Counted from the first letter of the stretch, positions 39,860-51,462 are shown. The stretch is DNA of 64,000 nt from Prorocentrum cordatum (GCA_963575745.1 CAUYUJ010003397.1:5001-69000), one strand, 5' to 3'. Notes: generated by a model not told the origin, from the letters alone. Program-made: numbers and translations.

Positions 39860-41172
39860 ATGGGGGAAGAAGAGGCGGAGGAGGAGGAGGAGGCGGAGGA
39901 GGAGGAGGCGGAGAGCAGTGGGCGCGAGTGTGGAAGGGGGGAGGATGGCATGGAGGAGGAGGACGAGGAGGAGGAGGAGGAGAAGGAGGTGGAGGAAGAG
40001 GCAGCAGGATGGAGGGTCGAGAAGAGAAGGCCGAGGAGGAGGGGAGGAGGAGGAGGAGGGGAGGCGGGGAGGGAGGAGGGAGGAGGAGGAGGGAGGAGGA
40101 GGAGGAGGGCGGAGGCGGGAGGGAGGAAGGAGGGGAGGTACAATGTCAGGGAGGAGGGAGGGAGAGGCCAACGCGCCCCCCCCCTTCCCCCCCCAACCCC
40201 CACAGACAGCCCCCGCGCCCTGACCCGCCGCCCTCTCCGGGCCCCTCTCCCCCCCCCTTGGGTCGATCGGCCGCCGGCCGAGGCCGAGGCGGCGCACCTG
40301 GTGCCCCCCGGCAGGCACCGATGTCGGCGCGGCCGTCGTGGTCGCTGTCGTTCGCCGTCGTCGGGCGAGCGGCGGTTTGTGGTCGTGGTCGGAGGAGAAG
40401 GAGTAGGAGGAGGAGGAGGAGGAGGAGGCGGAGGAGGAGAAGGCGGAGGAGAGAGGGGAGGAGGAGGAGGAGGTGGAGGGGGGGGAGGGAGGAGGAGGGA
40501 GGGAGGAGGATGGGGGAGAGGGAGGAGGGAGGAGGAGGGGGGAGGGAGGGGGAGGATGAGGGGGAGGATGAGGAGTAGGAGGATGAGGATGAGGTGAGGG
40601 GAGGTGAGGAGAGGAGGCGGAGGAGGAGGAGGAGGAGGAGGAGGGAGGAGGAGGAGGAGGAGGGGGGAGGACGAGGGAGGGAGGAGGACGAGGAGGAGGA
40701 GGAGGAGGAGGGAGGGGAGGAGGAGGAGGAGGAGGAGGAGGAGGAGGAGGAGGAGGGGGGGGAGGAGGAGGAGGAGGAGGAGGGGGAGGAGGGGGGGAGG
40801 AGGAGGAGGAGGGGGGGGAGCGAGGTGGGAGGAGGAGGCGGAGAGGAGGAGGAAGGAGGAGCGGGAGGAGGAGGGGAGGAGGAGGACGGGGCGGAGGAGG
40901 AGAGGAGGAGGCGGAGGAGGGGAGGAGGAGGAAGGGGGGAGGAGGAAGGGGAGGAAGGGGGAGGATGAGGAAGGGGGAGGAGGAGGAAGAGGGGAGGAGG
41001 AGGAAGGGGGGAGGAGGAAGAAGGAGGGGAAGAAGGGAGGAGGAGGAGGGGGGAGGAGGAAGGGGGAGGAGGAAGGAGAGGAGGAGGAGGAGGAGGAGGA
41101 GGAGGAGGAGGAGGAGGAGGAGGAGGAGGAGAGGAGGAGGAGGAGGAGGAGGAGGAGGAGGAGGAGGAGGTG
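39860..41172. repeat. (GGA)n mega-array, 1.3 kb, with a GC-rich island
   Basis: GGA, GAG and GGG triplets from 39860 to 40140 and from 40395 to 41172. Between them, 40160-40390 has C-runs and a GC-rich exon-like stretch. It is open in all frames and yields spurious readings of over 400 residues. The array is strand-asymmetric: purines on plus throughout. Confidence 0.95.
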
Positions 41173-41348
41173 CCTACACGCCACTACCATACCTGGCCAG
41201 GGGCAGGCGCGGTGGTGGGTATAATGTATAGATTATTTCCAATATTCCATTCGCCTTGTGCTTGCTCTTCGAGCCATCTCCGAGCAAAGCAAATCACGGT
41301 TCGTCCTCAGAGGAGGACAAGGTACCCATGCCGCCAGCCGTCCTTCGT

Positions 41349-41446
41349 TTTCGTTTTTTTTGGCCTCTTGGGAGGCCCTCGCCGCCACTGCTGGATTCGC
41401 CAGGAGATTCTAGTCGGAACGCACCCTGGGAGAGGTCCGTGGAGGA
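41349..41446 (+). repeat. Dispersed repeat D4, copy 3
   Basis: GGCCTCTTGGGAGGCCCTCG, CCGCCACTGCTGGATTCGCC, TCGGAACGCACCCTGGGAG match the other two copies in order. Confidence 0.5.
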
Positions 41447-41589
41447 GTGATCTCGGCACCTTTTGGTTTTCCTGCGCACCCCCTCACTTCCCCCTTGCCA
41501 TCGTCTCTTCCTCCCAATCCCTCCTCCCTCCTGGTCGCTCCCTCCTCCTGCGCTGCCTCTCCCCACCCACCTCTGCTCCTGGCCTCGTC

Positions 41590-41690
41590 CTCCTTCCTCG
41601 TCCTCCTCCCTCCTCCTCCTCCTCCTCCTCCTTCTCCTCCTCCTTCTCCTCCTTCTCCTCCTCCTCCTCCTCCTCTAGCTCCTTCTCCTG
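41590..41690. repeat. (CTC)n array
   Basis: TCC/CTC triplets on the plus strand, ending TAGCTCCTTCTCCTGAG. One of the few arrays here with pyrimidines on plus. Confidence 0.88.
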
Positions 41691-41699
41691 AGCGGATCT

Positions 41700-42815
41700 C
41701 TTCCAGCTTATCTAATGTGTATATATACGCACGTTTGTATATGATGGCCTGTGGCCTTCCCTCATGCAGGTGGGCTCGGTGCTCCTGCGCATGTTGGCCC
41801 AGTGTGCAGTCCGCTGCGCGCACGGGCCGAGCATCGGGCCTTCACTCGAGCAGACTTCTCGCTGGCGCTGGAGGCGGAAGAGGGGGAGGGTGGGTGAGAG
41901 TAGGATTCGGCCTCGGGAGAGGCACCGCGCTCGGAGGGCCACACCTGGTCGGGGCTCGACCCCTCGGGGAGGGGAGGGGGGGGGGGGGGGGGCGGGGAGG
42001 CGCTTTCTGGCCGCAGGAGCCTCTTGCGAGAGTGGGGCTCCGCACGTGCACTCCCCCCACCCCCCCCCGGGCTGCACTGATCTGCAGGGGCAGTGCCCCC
42101 TTTTCTTGGGCGACGTGTACTTCGGGGAGGGCGAGGGCCAGGAGGTGGGCGGGAGGGGAAGCAAGGCAAGAGCAGGGACGTGCAGGCGGACGAGGACGAG
42201 GAGGTTGGCGTGGGCGGGGGAATAAGGGCAAGAGCGGGGACGTGCAGTTAGGAGGGCGAGGTCGAGGTGTTGGGCGGGGGTGGAAGAAGGGCAAGAGCAG
42301 CGACGCGCTCCATGTTTCCATTCTGGTCGTGTCGGCCCAGCAGCGTTGAGGCCACAGCCCATCGTCGGCAGGCTCCTTCTCAGTCTCCCTGCCCCGGCCA
42401 CCGCGCGGTAGCTCTGGCGCAGGCCCGCAGTTGCTGTTCGCAGGGTAGTGTTGATGGACCCGATGTGCTTTATCCCAGGCATCACCAAGCAGGCGGGTAA
42501 GGGTATAAAGCAGAGAGGAAACGAGAGAGGAACAGAGAGAGAAAGAGAGAGACAGTTGGAGAAGGCGCACTCAGGAGGATTGGCAGTAACAGCGTGATGG
42601 GAAGGAGGCTGGCAGCATGAGGAGAAGGAGGTTGTGCAGGAAGGAGAGCGGGCTTGTGCGAGGAGGAAGACGGGGTAAACCAATGAAGGGAATGATAATT
42701 ATCAGACTGATTGTGTTCGGCGTTTCGGCATTATTTGTGCAATATTCAAGCGCCCGCGTGAAAGCTCAAGCGATAGATTTCAAAAGACGTTGACACCACC
42801 CAGGCGTGTATACAA
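41700..42815. other. No recognised gene; G-run and GA tract
   Basis: Contains a long G-run near 41975-41995, C-run near 42055-42070 and a GA-rich tract at 42490-42560. Overlapping frames on both strands show no domain. Confidence 0.4.
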
Positions 42816-42819
42816 CAGT

Positions 42820-43015
42820 GGGAGGAGGAGGACGAGGAGGAGAAGGAGGTGGAGGTGGAGGAGGAGGAGGACGACGACGACAACGACGCGGGGGATGACG
42901 AGGAGGAAGGATAGAGTGATGGCGACAATAATGGATAATGCAGCCTGTGGATGGGGAGGAGGAGGAGGAGGAGGAGGAGGAGGAGGAGGAGAAGGAGGAG
43001 GAGGAGCAGGGTGGG
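42820..43015. repeat. (GGA)n arrays with GAC block
   Basis: GGA triplets at 42820-42870 and 42955-43015, with GACGACGACAACGACG between. Confidence 0.85.
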
Positions 43016-43429
43016 CAGGGGGGGTGATTGATCGAGGTCGTTGCGCGATAGGCGCACACCACGTCGTTTCGGTACACCCAGCGGGATCGCCCAGCTCACT
43101 GCAGCTCTGCCGCCTCGCCTGCTTCCCCGAATCGCACACCTGGATGACATCGCAAGCCGGAAGTGAGCTGCCTGATCCTTTTTCGGCCATGCTGCCCCCC
43201 CTGCACCATGATGCGGGACCATGGGGTCGGGCAAGGGTCCAGGTTGGTGATCGTTTTCTTATTCATTGTTTTGCCGACGAGCCCTCGCACCCCCCCTCCC
43301 CCCCCCCAAGGAATAGATCTTGGCTATTTTTTGGCGCCTGTTTCGAGCAGGAGGAGTCTCTCCCAGAGGACGCACTGCTCCAAACAGCCGCACTAAACAG
43401 AGGTCCGAAGCCAGGCCCCCTCCCCTTCC

Positions 43430-43790
43430 GCCCAATGTCGAAACGCCGAAAAAGAAAACGCTGACAAGGGGCCACGTGGAGAAGGCTCTCGGCGCGTGAG
43501 GGCGCGCGAGGGACCTGGCGCGCGAGCGCATGCCATCTGAACCAGCCGACCTCTTCGGGGGGCTCCTCCGTCCTCCTCTCTCTCCTCCCCTGCCCTGCCC
43601 CCGTCTCCTCTGCCTTCTCTCTCTATCTCGCCCTCTCTCTCTCTCTCTCTCCTCGTCCCGTTTCTCTCCTCCGCCCCCTCCTCCTCCTCCTCCTCCTCCT
43701 CCTCCTCCTGCTCCTCCTCCTCCGTCCCAGCTGCGAGCCGCCGCCGTTCCCGAGCAGGCCCCTCTCGCTGGGTCGACCGGGCTCCAGGAT
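43430..43790 (+). other. Candidate exon, CTC-containing intron, exon
   Basis: One frame reads PNVETPKKKTLTRGHVEKAL-GA up to a GTGAGG donor at about 43495. A CTC/TCC array follows (43677-43725) and ends CCTCCGTCCCAG, an acceptor. Joining in phase keeps a frame open through CEPPPFPSRPLSLGRPGS. The first segment looks coding (basic then amphipathic); the second is less convincing. Function unknown. Confidence 0.3.
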
Positions 43791-43794
43791 CACA

Positions 43795-44804
43795 GTAGGG
43801 GGGGGGGGCTGGCGGGGCCCATGTCAGCGCGATTTTCATAGGTGGCCACATGCGAACCCTACCCCTTGCACCCCACGATTTCTGAGGGGAGGGTGGGGTT
43901 CGCGCGGCGGCGGCTTGCATCTCCAGACGGGGCCACGCTCCTTTGTGTTGATTTGGTTTTTGCGGTGCGCTGGACTTTCCCTTCACTCTCTGTTGTTCAC
44001 TGCCGCGTGTGCTGGATTTTGGCGCTGTGGTTGTGTCGCCTCAATCTCGGCGGGGATGGCTGAGTCAAGGGCGCGCGTATGCCTGCGGCCGCGCGCGTCG
44101 TTCGAGCGTTTCGCGGCGGTTGCGATTGCGCGAGGCGATGCGCGGGGCGTGCTCAACGGCGTGCGCGTTGAATTATAGCGGCGGATTTGCGTTTTGCGAA
44201 GGCGTGGAATTTGTGTGGTTAGGAAGTGGCTCACCGAGCCAACGCGTGCGAGCGCGTCATGTATGTGGAAAATGCCTGACATTCGCGGCCGCGCGCTTCA
44301 TAGTAACGCGCCGCTCGTGCATCGCTGATGCGGCTTACCCGAGATACGCTTGAACAGACAAAACAACACATTTCCTGTGAGTTTGTTTCGAACTCATGCT
44401 GGTCGCGTGGCGCATTGTGTCAGTTGTCACGTCTTGGCCTCGCGCGCATTTGCGCCTCTTCGGCGTCTCGTGTTCTGTTGGCGTCGCGGTTTGGTTCTGT
44501 CTGCCGCGGCATCTTTTTGTTTCGTTTGGAGTGTGGGCGTTCTCTTCTTCAACAGTATGCGAAGGGTGCGGATATTGTTTGGCCCTGGCACGGTCGCGTA
44601 GGTCCCGCGACGCCGACAGATCGGCATTTGGCCTGACAATTGGTGTTGGTGTTTATCCCCGTGCGTGAATTGTGCATGATATATGTTTTGGACCGTGATG
44701 ATTTTGCGTGTGGTTGTCTCTTATGAGAATGGCCGTTCACGCCAGCCCAGCACGTTGTGTGGCCATTGCAGTACATGTAGGTGATATTGAGGATGATAAT
44801 AGTG
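43795..44804. other. No recognised gene
   Basis: Less repetitive and lower GC than its surroundings; short frames on both strands only. Confidence 0.4.
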
Positions 44805-44925
44805 ACGACGAGTACGACGTTGAGGAAGAGGAGGAGGACGGGAGGGCGAATACGTTGAAGAACGAGGAGGAACATGATGAGAGGAGGAGGAGGAGCAGGA
44901 GGAGGAGGAGGAGGAGGAGGAGAGT
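44805..44925. repeat. (GGA/GAA)n purine array
   Basis: Starts with GACGACGAGTACGACGTTGA and becomes pure GGA by 44880. Confidence 0.85.
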
Positions 44926-44944
44926 TCTCATGGAGTTCATTTGG

Positions 44945-45400
44945 GCCGTGATGGGGCTGTCTTGAGCTCCTACGATGCAGTACTGGGTGTTCCTTGGCCC
45001 TCTTGTGTCGTTTTGTGGCCCCCAAGATTTGCCTTGGGGATTTTTCGTGCAGTCTCGGGGCCAAGGCCCTTTTTGGGGCCGTCGTGGGGCCGTCGTGGGG
45101 CCGTCTTGGGCCAGCTTGGAGGTTTCTTGGGGTTCTTCCTGGGCCGTCTTGATGCCCTCTTGGGCCGTCTTGTGGTGTTCTTGGAAGCTTCTTGGGTTAT
45201 TTCTGGGCCATTTGGGGTCGTGTTGGGGTCATCTTGGAGGTATCTTGGGTCATCTTGAGCAGGCAGACGTCCGACAGGGCGAGAATACGAAGATTGTTCC
45301 CGAATTTGAGGAACATCAGTGAGTTAAGCCTCGGCCCTGCTGGGTGTCATCTTGGAGCTCTCTTTGGCCATCTTGGGGGCCTCTAGGCAATCTTCACAAC
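44945..45400 (+). repeat. CTTGGG satellite, monomer at 45 kb
   Basis: GGGCCGTCTTGGGCC-type units with spacer 45265-45325 (CGACAGGGCGAGAATACG). It is followed by GATCCTGCAGGATCTTGCAG palindromes at 45540-45650. Confidence 0.65.
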
Positions 45401-45774
45401 AGTTTGGGCCGCTGTGTGAGCATATTGGGCCATATCGGCGGCATTGGTGGCCTGCCTGGGCTGTCTTAGAAACCATCTTTCTGGGCACAAGAGACGGGGG
45501 TCAATGCAAACGGGGGTCAGCCAGAGCGCCGGATTTTGTAGGATCCTGCAGTGCCAGGGTCGCATTGACCTGGGTTCGAGTGATCCTGCAGGATCTTGCA
45601 GGATCCTTCGCGTTGACCCAGGTTTGGGCGTAGGATGTTGCAGGATTCTGTCGCCCAGAACGCTCCGGAGAGGGGGGCGACGCACGCATGTCGAGGGCCA
45701 GCGCAAGTGGAGGGATGCGTTCGGTGAGTCCTGCAATCTGTCGGGCTCTTTTTTGGAGGGGGACCGCTCCTAGC

Positions 45775-46010
45775 TCGCATCAAGAACTCCGCCTGGCCTC
45801 ACCAAGGCTCTTCACGACGCGGCCCACCAATGCCTCGCTTGCAGTGGAGGCCCATGCCAGAAACACCCTGCTCGCCTCCAGGGTGCCCTGGGTTTCTGGG
45901 GTTCCGATGGTTTTGCTACGAAACGCGTGACGTTCCCACGCCAAAAACCAATGGGCGTCCTGGGGTTCCAGGGTTGGGTTTCCTGTGGGAGGTTTCTTGT
46001 GTACTGGTCT
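45775..46010 (+). repeat. Dispersed repeat D1, copy 3
   Basis: GCAGTGGAGGCCCATGCCAG, GCCTCCAGGGTGCCCTGGGT, GATGGTTTTGCTACGAA, GTGACGTTCCCA and GGAGGTTTCTTGTG: the longest match to 1835-2045. Confidence 0.6.
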
Positions 46011-46014
46011 CCAC

Positions 46015-46180
46015 TGCACGGGCCCACTGACGGGCCCACCAAGGTCAACCGGCCCACTGGGGCCCCCAGCAACGAGCCCACGGAGGCCCCACCACATGGC
46101 CCACCAAGGCCCCACCAACTGGCCCTCCAAGGCCCCGCCAGCTGACCCACGAAGGCCCACTGGCGGAACTACTAGGGACC
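46015..46180 (+). repeat. Minisatellite of GGCCCACCAAGGCCCCA units
   Basis: Imperfect ~24-bp units built from GGCCCACTG, GGCCCACCAAGG and CCCACCAACT. Confidence 0.7.
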
Positions 46181-46479
46181 CTACTACGGGACAAATCTTA
46201 GGCCCGACTCCAGACCTGACTCTAGGTCCAACATTCGGCTCGACTCTCGGGGGTGGACAGACCTCCTACCCTGACACGTCGATTACGGAATTGGCCGTTT
46301 TCGGTTCGCGAGAGGGCGTCGCGGCCGTCATTTTTGCGTGTCCAGGTCCGTCGGTTTCGGTCCCAGGCCGTTTTCACTAAGGGGAGGTCTACTGAAGGGA
46401 GGTTTGTCCACCGCCGAGACTCTGGAGGGCCACCAACCCTGTGAGGGTCGCTAGTTGGGCACTAGTGGGGCCCGCAGTG

Positions 46480-47224
46480 GAGCCTCAGGGTGGCCGCTGG
46501 GAGCAGGGAGGCGGAGCGAGGGGGGACGAGGACTGCGGAAGACATCCGGGGTGAAGGGCGGAGCCGACGACGAGGGAGCAGGGAGGAGAGGGAAGGGAGG
46601 ACAGCAGGAGGAAGGAGGCGGATGGGAAACCAAGCGACCTGACGGACCCCGACGGACCAGACGGAGCCCGACGGAATTCGACGAGAAGGGGGGGCAGGGA
46701 CAAGGAGAGAGGAAGAGCCAGACGGGGCCCGACGAAAGGAGGGAGGAGTCCAACGGAACCCGGCGGAGCCCGAGGGAACCCGACGAGAGACGCCGAGAGC
46801 CCGACGGGGACCGACGAGAGCCCGACGGAGACGAAGTTGGACGCAGCGGGACGAAGCTTGACGGAACTCGACGGAACCCGAAGGACAGAGGAGAAGAACC
46901 GAGGAGAGGGACCCGACGGAGCCCGACGAGAGGAGGGACGGGGGAGGACAACAGGAGAGAGGGCGAGGGAGGAGGCCGAGGAGAGAGGAGCCCGGCAGTG
47001 TCCAGCCGCGTCCCAAAGAGCCCCCTGGGAGCCCCGCGAGAGCCACACGGGGGGGCCCGCGAGGGCCCCGCGGGGAGCTCCGCGAGGCCCCAGGCGAGCC
47101 CCGAGGGCGTCCTCTGGCGAGAGCTGTGCGGGGAGACCCGCGAGAGAGCGCCTCGCGGGCTCCGCCGGGAGCCCGACGGAGGGGCCCCACGAGAGCAGTG
47201 AGGGCCCAGGAGAGCCCCACGAGA
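46480..47224. repeat. Purine-rich degenerate repeat of CCCGACGGA/CCGACGAGAG units
   Basis: Irregular 9-18-bp periodicity. Plus and minus strands both show frames of about 250 residues, composed of Arg/Glu/Pro/Gly or Ser/Pro/Leu, which is what the repeat predicts. No domain. Confidence 0.6.
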
Positions 47225-47377
47225 GTCGGGCCTGTCCCTCTACAGGGGGGGAAGATTCAAACAAGTTTTAGAAAAATAGTCAGGGGACGATTTTTTGTTA
47301 CTCTTTGACCATGGGAGCATGTCTGGAGTACTTTTTATCTTTCGTCGAAAGTCCCCCTGTAGGGGGACACGCCCGAC
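47225..47377. mobile_element. TA-MITE family, copy 4
   Basis: GTCGGGCCTGTCCCTCTACA against TGTAGGGGGACACGCCCGAC. Internal ATAGTCAGGGGACGATTTTT. Right junction CTAGC. Confidence 0.85.
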
Positions 47378-47413
47378 CTAGCGCTAATCCATGTTTGCGC
47401 ACCCCCGAGATGT

Positions 47414-47608
47414 TCGGGCCGGACGAAAGGGGGGGATAGGGAAAGGGGGGGGTACGAAATCTGCTGCATGCAGCTGTTTTCGGCCCAGCCGCGGGGCCCA
47501 TTCCTCACCACATGGCCGCCTCCGGCGCCGGGAGGCGCCAGGAAGATCAGCTACGTGAGCTGATGGTCAACCCCCCCTTTTGCTCTCCCCCCCTTTTGCC
47601 CGGCCCGA
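47414..47608. mobile_element. Family F9 element, copy 2
   Basis: TCGGGCCGGACGAAAGG and two G-runs at the left mirror two C-runs and CCTTTTGCCCGGCCCGA-like bases at the right. Body: CTGCTGCATGCAGCTG, CGGGGCCCATTCCTC, GGCCGCCTCCGGCGCCGGGA. Confidence 0.8.
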
Positions 47609-47671
47609 GAGAAACCCGCGAGGTACGGATCGTCCAACAAACAGTGCGAGGATGAGGCGGGCTACGTTTAA

Positions 47672-47812
47672 GTCGGGCCTGTCCCTCTACGGGAGGAATA
47701 GTGCAAAAACAGTCTGGGGACGATTTTCCTATTCTGTTTGATCATTTTGGGATATTTGTTTATTATCTTGTATTGTTCGTCCAAAATCAGCTCGTAGGGG
47801 GACATGCCCGAC
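47672..47812. mobile_element. TA-MITE family, copy 5
   Basis: Flanks GTTTAA and CTAAGG put TA just outside each end (TA-AGTCGGGC ... GCCCGACC-TA). Internal ACAGTCTGGGGACGATTTT. Right arm has CTCGTAGGGGGACAT. Confidence 0.85.
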
Positions 47813-48473
47813 CTAAGGCTACATGCATGGACAGCCGAGCAAACGTCATCGCATACTTGACAATTGCGCATCGATGTCGTTCGCCACTGGCCCATGCATC
47901 TGTTCTTCTACACCCATCCGCGCGTGCATGCTCTCCACTGGCCAATGCATAATGCTGCGGTCAGATTTGACAATGCTTTTACGCACTGCTTGTACGTTAG
48001 CCTATGCAGCTATGTGAGCGTCTTTGGCCAACGTCCCCCCTGCAGCTGGATGCTTCTACATATTGAAACACATCCTGCCCTCCCGAAACCACTATGAATT
48101 TGTTCCTGCGTCGGGCCTCCAGCGTCGGTCTGCAGAAAGTGCCCCCGCGTCAGCGCGCGGGCACGGATGCCGAGGGCGACTGGCAAGGCAGATTCGCGCA
48201 CGCTCGACCCGTTGCGCGAGTCTTCTGAGAGCGACGCTCCAGACCTTGCGATGAGTCTGTCGACGGTTGGCCACGTGGAGATCTCTCGTAGGCGGTCTGG
48301 TCCCATCTGCGCATTCGGACACCCTGCCAGACAGACTCGCAGGCCTTCTGACGCGCCGTTGCCGCGCAGGCACGGCGGCGGATGGTCGGCTATATCCTCA
48401 TCGGTTCTTGCCGGGAGAGGGTCGAGGCGCGCGCGCGCTGGGGGAGTGCCCCGAAGGGCGGGGCTTGACTTCA

Positions 48474-48603
48474 GTCGGGCCTGTCCCTGCACAGGAGGAA
48501 TATTCAAAAATAGTCATAACAGAATCTGGAGACGATGTTTCTACAATTTGTTCGAGAATCTTTGGGCATTTTATTTTCTCGTCCAAAGGGGGCAGCGCCC
48601 GAC
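48474..48603. mobile_element. TA-MITE family, copy 6 (degenerate right arm)
   Basis: Left arm GTCGGGCCTGTCCCTGCACA intact; right arm reduced to GGGGGCAGCGCCCGAC. Internal TCTGGAGACGATGTTT. Confidence 0.75.
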
Positions 48604-50430
48604 CCAAGGCTTGACCAGTTGGGAGGGGTACCCCTGGCCCCGCGGACGAGTGCTGCGAGCTGGCGCACCGGGCCTCCCCCCCCCCAGTTCCTCCCGCTCT
48701 GCTCCGCGAGCGGAGGCACTTGCCAGCTGGGCGGATGGGCCTTCGGGCGGGGGCGCGGGAACGGAGAGGGATCGGATGGGGAGAGGGAGGGCGGGGAAGC
48801 AGCGAGAGAGAGAGAGAGAGAGAACGAGGGGAGGGAGGGCAGGCAGGCATGCGAGTCGCCTGGGCGAGCGCGGCGAGGGGGAGTTTCCAGTGGCCGCGCC
48901 GGCGCCGCCCGGCACCTCTGCGCGCCCCTCGCCGTGCGAGGGACACGTGGAAGCAGGAGGCCTTCGGGACGAGGCTTTCGCTCGCCCGCGGGGCGGTGCC
49001 ACGGCCGTGCGCGAGCGCTCTCCCGTGGCGGGGGGGGGGGGACCTCGGCGCGCGTCCCTGCGCTCGCGTGGCTGGCCTCTCGGCGCGCGCGCCCCCGACC
49101 GGAGCGCCCCCGCGGGCGCCCCGCGGTCGGCCGCGAGGCGCGGCCGGGCGCCGCGCGGGAGCCGCCCGCCGCCCCCGTGGGCAGAGCGCGGCGGCACGGG
49201 AGCGCTCGTCGCGGCCCCCGCGCCACGGCTTCCCCTGGAGGTGACGGGCCTCTGCACGCCCGTCGGCGCAGCGCAGAGTGCAGGTGGGGGGGGCGGGGAG
49301 TGGGTGGCGGGGGTCCGTTCCCGCGCGTTCGTTCCCACTCGGCCACGGAATTCTGGGGTTCGCTAGAAAACGTGGGTGTCATGATTTTTGGGGCAACTCT
49401 GATCTGAGCTGTCTTGGAGGGTTCCGTGGGGTCTGGGCAAAAGGCCGGCCTTTCATGGGCGGTCTCAACCCGGGGGCAACAGCCAGGCTGCTACCAGCGA
49501 GAGGCTGCCGCAGACAAGGACAGGCAAGGCAGCGAACAATGGCCGCCCAGCTGTCCTGTGGAGTCGCCCACGACACGGGCGGAGTAGCCAGGAATCTCGC
49601 GGCAGAGTTGTCGTTCCTTCACCCCCCTCCTCTTCTCCTTGGCACTGCTCGGAGGTGTGCACTGTTCCCCGGCGAGGGCCACGGAGGAGCATCTTGGATC
49701 ACCTTGGGGAACAAAAAGACGCACGAGACCGAAACATGCACGGGGGAGGGACGCCCGAGCGGTGGCAAGTCTCGGAGGAGCCTCCACCCTGCCATGCCGA
49801 CTGGCAAGCTGCGCCCGCTTTCGGTTGAGGGCGTTGCGGCTGCATGCTTTGCGGGCCCGCGCCGGCCGGGTCTGATCCCGGTGCGCTTTCAGCACAGGTT
49901 GTTTTGCTCATAGGCTTCTCCACCCCCGACCCGGTCTCTCCCGCGACTCTCCTCTCGCCGCGCAACGTGCAATCCTGTCCCATCATTCTGGGTGTCCCTG
50001 TCTGGCGCTCAAGGCCCGAGCCTCCTGGGGTGACCCCGCGGACTCCCGTCCTCCTCTGGTCTCATGTTTGCCAGCATGGGTGGGACCTCTGGCAGGAATC
50101 CGAGAAATCCGAGGAACGGTGCCCGGACAAAAAGTGTCCACACCCATGGCGGGAAGGCGATGCAACATAATGACCACCACAATTTCGAAATGCCATTGCT
50201 TCGCACCCCCCACCCCGAAACCAAAGTTGAAGTGTCCACATTTTGTCCCTGGCCTGTGGCCTACCGCCCACTCCCGTCAACTTTGAAATTGAGGGAAGGG
50301 GGGTGTACATCCTCGTCCGAAGTGCTTTGATAACTCGATGTCTTGGCGAGACACGTGTGGACACTTGTAGTCCACCCACCGAAGGATAAGGGGGGAGGAG
50401 GAAGGGGGGGAAGGCGGACCAGTAGGACGA
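48604..50430. other. No recognised gene; very GC-rich segment
   Basis: Overlapping long frames on both strands at 48.5-49.4 kb reflect lack of A/T-rich stops. A GA tract lies at 48805-48825. Around 50110 and 50230, GGACAAAAAGTGTCCAC and GTGTCCACATTTTGTCC are near-inverse, a possible small hairpin pair. Confidence 0.4.
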
Positions 50431-50434
50431 CGAG

Positions 50435-50730
50435 ATGGACACTCTTCCGAGTGGTCCTGACCGGTGGCCCGCCGAGGCGCAGCTATTGACAAGGATGCCC
50501 CGCGACGTGGCGGCGGAGCTCGTGGAGGAGGCGCGCCCGCAGTAAGCGGGAGTGCTCCTCCTCCCTCCTCCTCCTCCTCCTCCTCCCTCCCTCCTCCTCC
50601 TCCTCCTCCTCCTCCTCTTCCTCCCTCCTCCTCCTCTTCCTGCCTCCTCCTCCTCCTCCTCCCTCCTCCTCCTCCGCCTCTTCCTCCTACTCTTCCTCCT
50701 CCTCGTTCTGCAGGGGCAGCCCAGGTCCGC
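50435..50730 (+). other. Candidate exon followed by an intron made of a TCC array
   Basis: An ATG at 50435 opens a high-GC3 frame, MDTLPSGPDRWPAEAQLL then TRMPRDVAAELVEEARP, amphipathic and protein-like. It meets CGCA-GTAAGC at 50541/50542, a strong donor; unspliced, it stops at TAA 50543. The 172-bp candidate intron (50542-50713) is almost entirely TCC/CTC array and ends TTCTGCAG. Splicing in phase continues QGSPGPLSSMPMAVLAGTIR. Function unknown. The alternative is a 36-codon chance frame. Confidence 0.35.
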
Positions 50731-50824
50731 TCAGTTCGATGCCGATGGCGGTTCTGGCTGGCACGATCCGATGTGAGCCCGGTATTCCGATGGTCCTGCT
50801 TGCACGCCCGACATGGGTATGGAC

Positions 50825-51000
50825 AAATGGTGTGTGTGTGTGTGTGTGTGTTAAATGAGCCACGGCCGCGTCGACGCCAGCATCGAATCTTGTGTGCCCA
50901 TGGTGTGTGTGTGTGTGTGCGTGTTGTGCGTGTGTGTCGAATGGGCCACGACCGCGTCCACGCCGGCATCGAATCTGGTTCAGAATGAACAAGATCTGCT
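50825..51000 (+). repeat. Duplicated (TG)n-containing unit
   Basis: Two ~80-bp units: ATGGTGTGTGTG..., then GAATG/AAATGAGCCACGGCCG, GCGTCGACGCCAGCATCGAA and TCTTGTGTGCCC. A third start (GTGTGCCCATGGTTTCTG) follows without a TG tract. Confidence 0.75.
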
Positions 51001-51414
51001 GTTGGATTGTGTGCCCATGGTTTCTGTACCCGTTTCGGCCCCCCGATGCGGCCCGAATTTGTTTGCATGGCATTGTTGTGCATCATGGCGCGGCCGATCG
51101 GACTCGACTCCGTCCACGCGCCGATTGGGCCCTATCCAGCGCACAGCCCGAGCCGATCCATTCTTCAGATTCGATGCTGACTGAACCTGCTCTGCCTGCT
51201 CGTCTTGCAGAGCTGGGTGCCACAGCCATGCACGTTTTGCCCCGTGCCGTTTTTAATACATGCTCCGCGTGCGGATCATGTGTTCGAAATGCAGGGATTC
51301 AGTATTAAAAACAACGACGGGTTTATGTATAAATTTATTCTTAAATTAGTCATGTATTACAATTCCAATGTTTTTGAAAATCCCATGTTAAAATCTGCCC
51401 TGTAGATTCCACTG

Positions 51415-51462
51415 GGTGTGTGTGTGTTTGTGTGTGTGTGTGTGCGTGTGTGTGTGTGTGTT

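Noticed and set aside
39829-41190. Minus-strand open frame of about 450 residues, poly-Ser/Pro/Leu
   Set aside because: Translation of the GGA/TCC mega-array, open in all frames by composition.
45540-45650. Repeated GATCCTGCAGGATC as a possible regulatory or recombinase site
   Set aside because: Short self-complementary sequence in a repeat-rich stretch without a second locus or flanking gene; chance or simple repeat is sufficient.
46455-47264. Open frames of about 250 residues on both strands
   Set aside because: Explained by the CCCGACGGA degenerate repeat; low-complexity composition on both strands.
48504-49407. Several overlapping open frames of 250-290 residues on both strands
   Set aside because: Very GC-rich sequence with few stops; no domain, no frame clearly better than the others.
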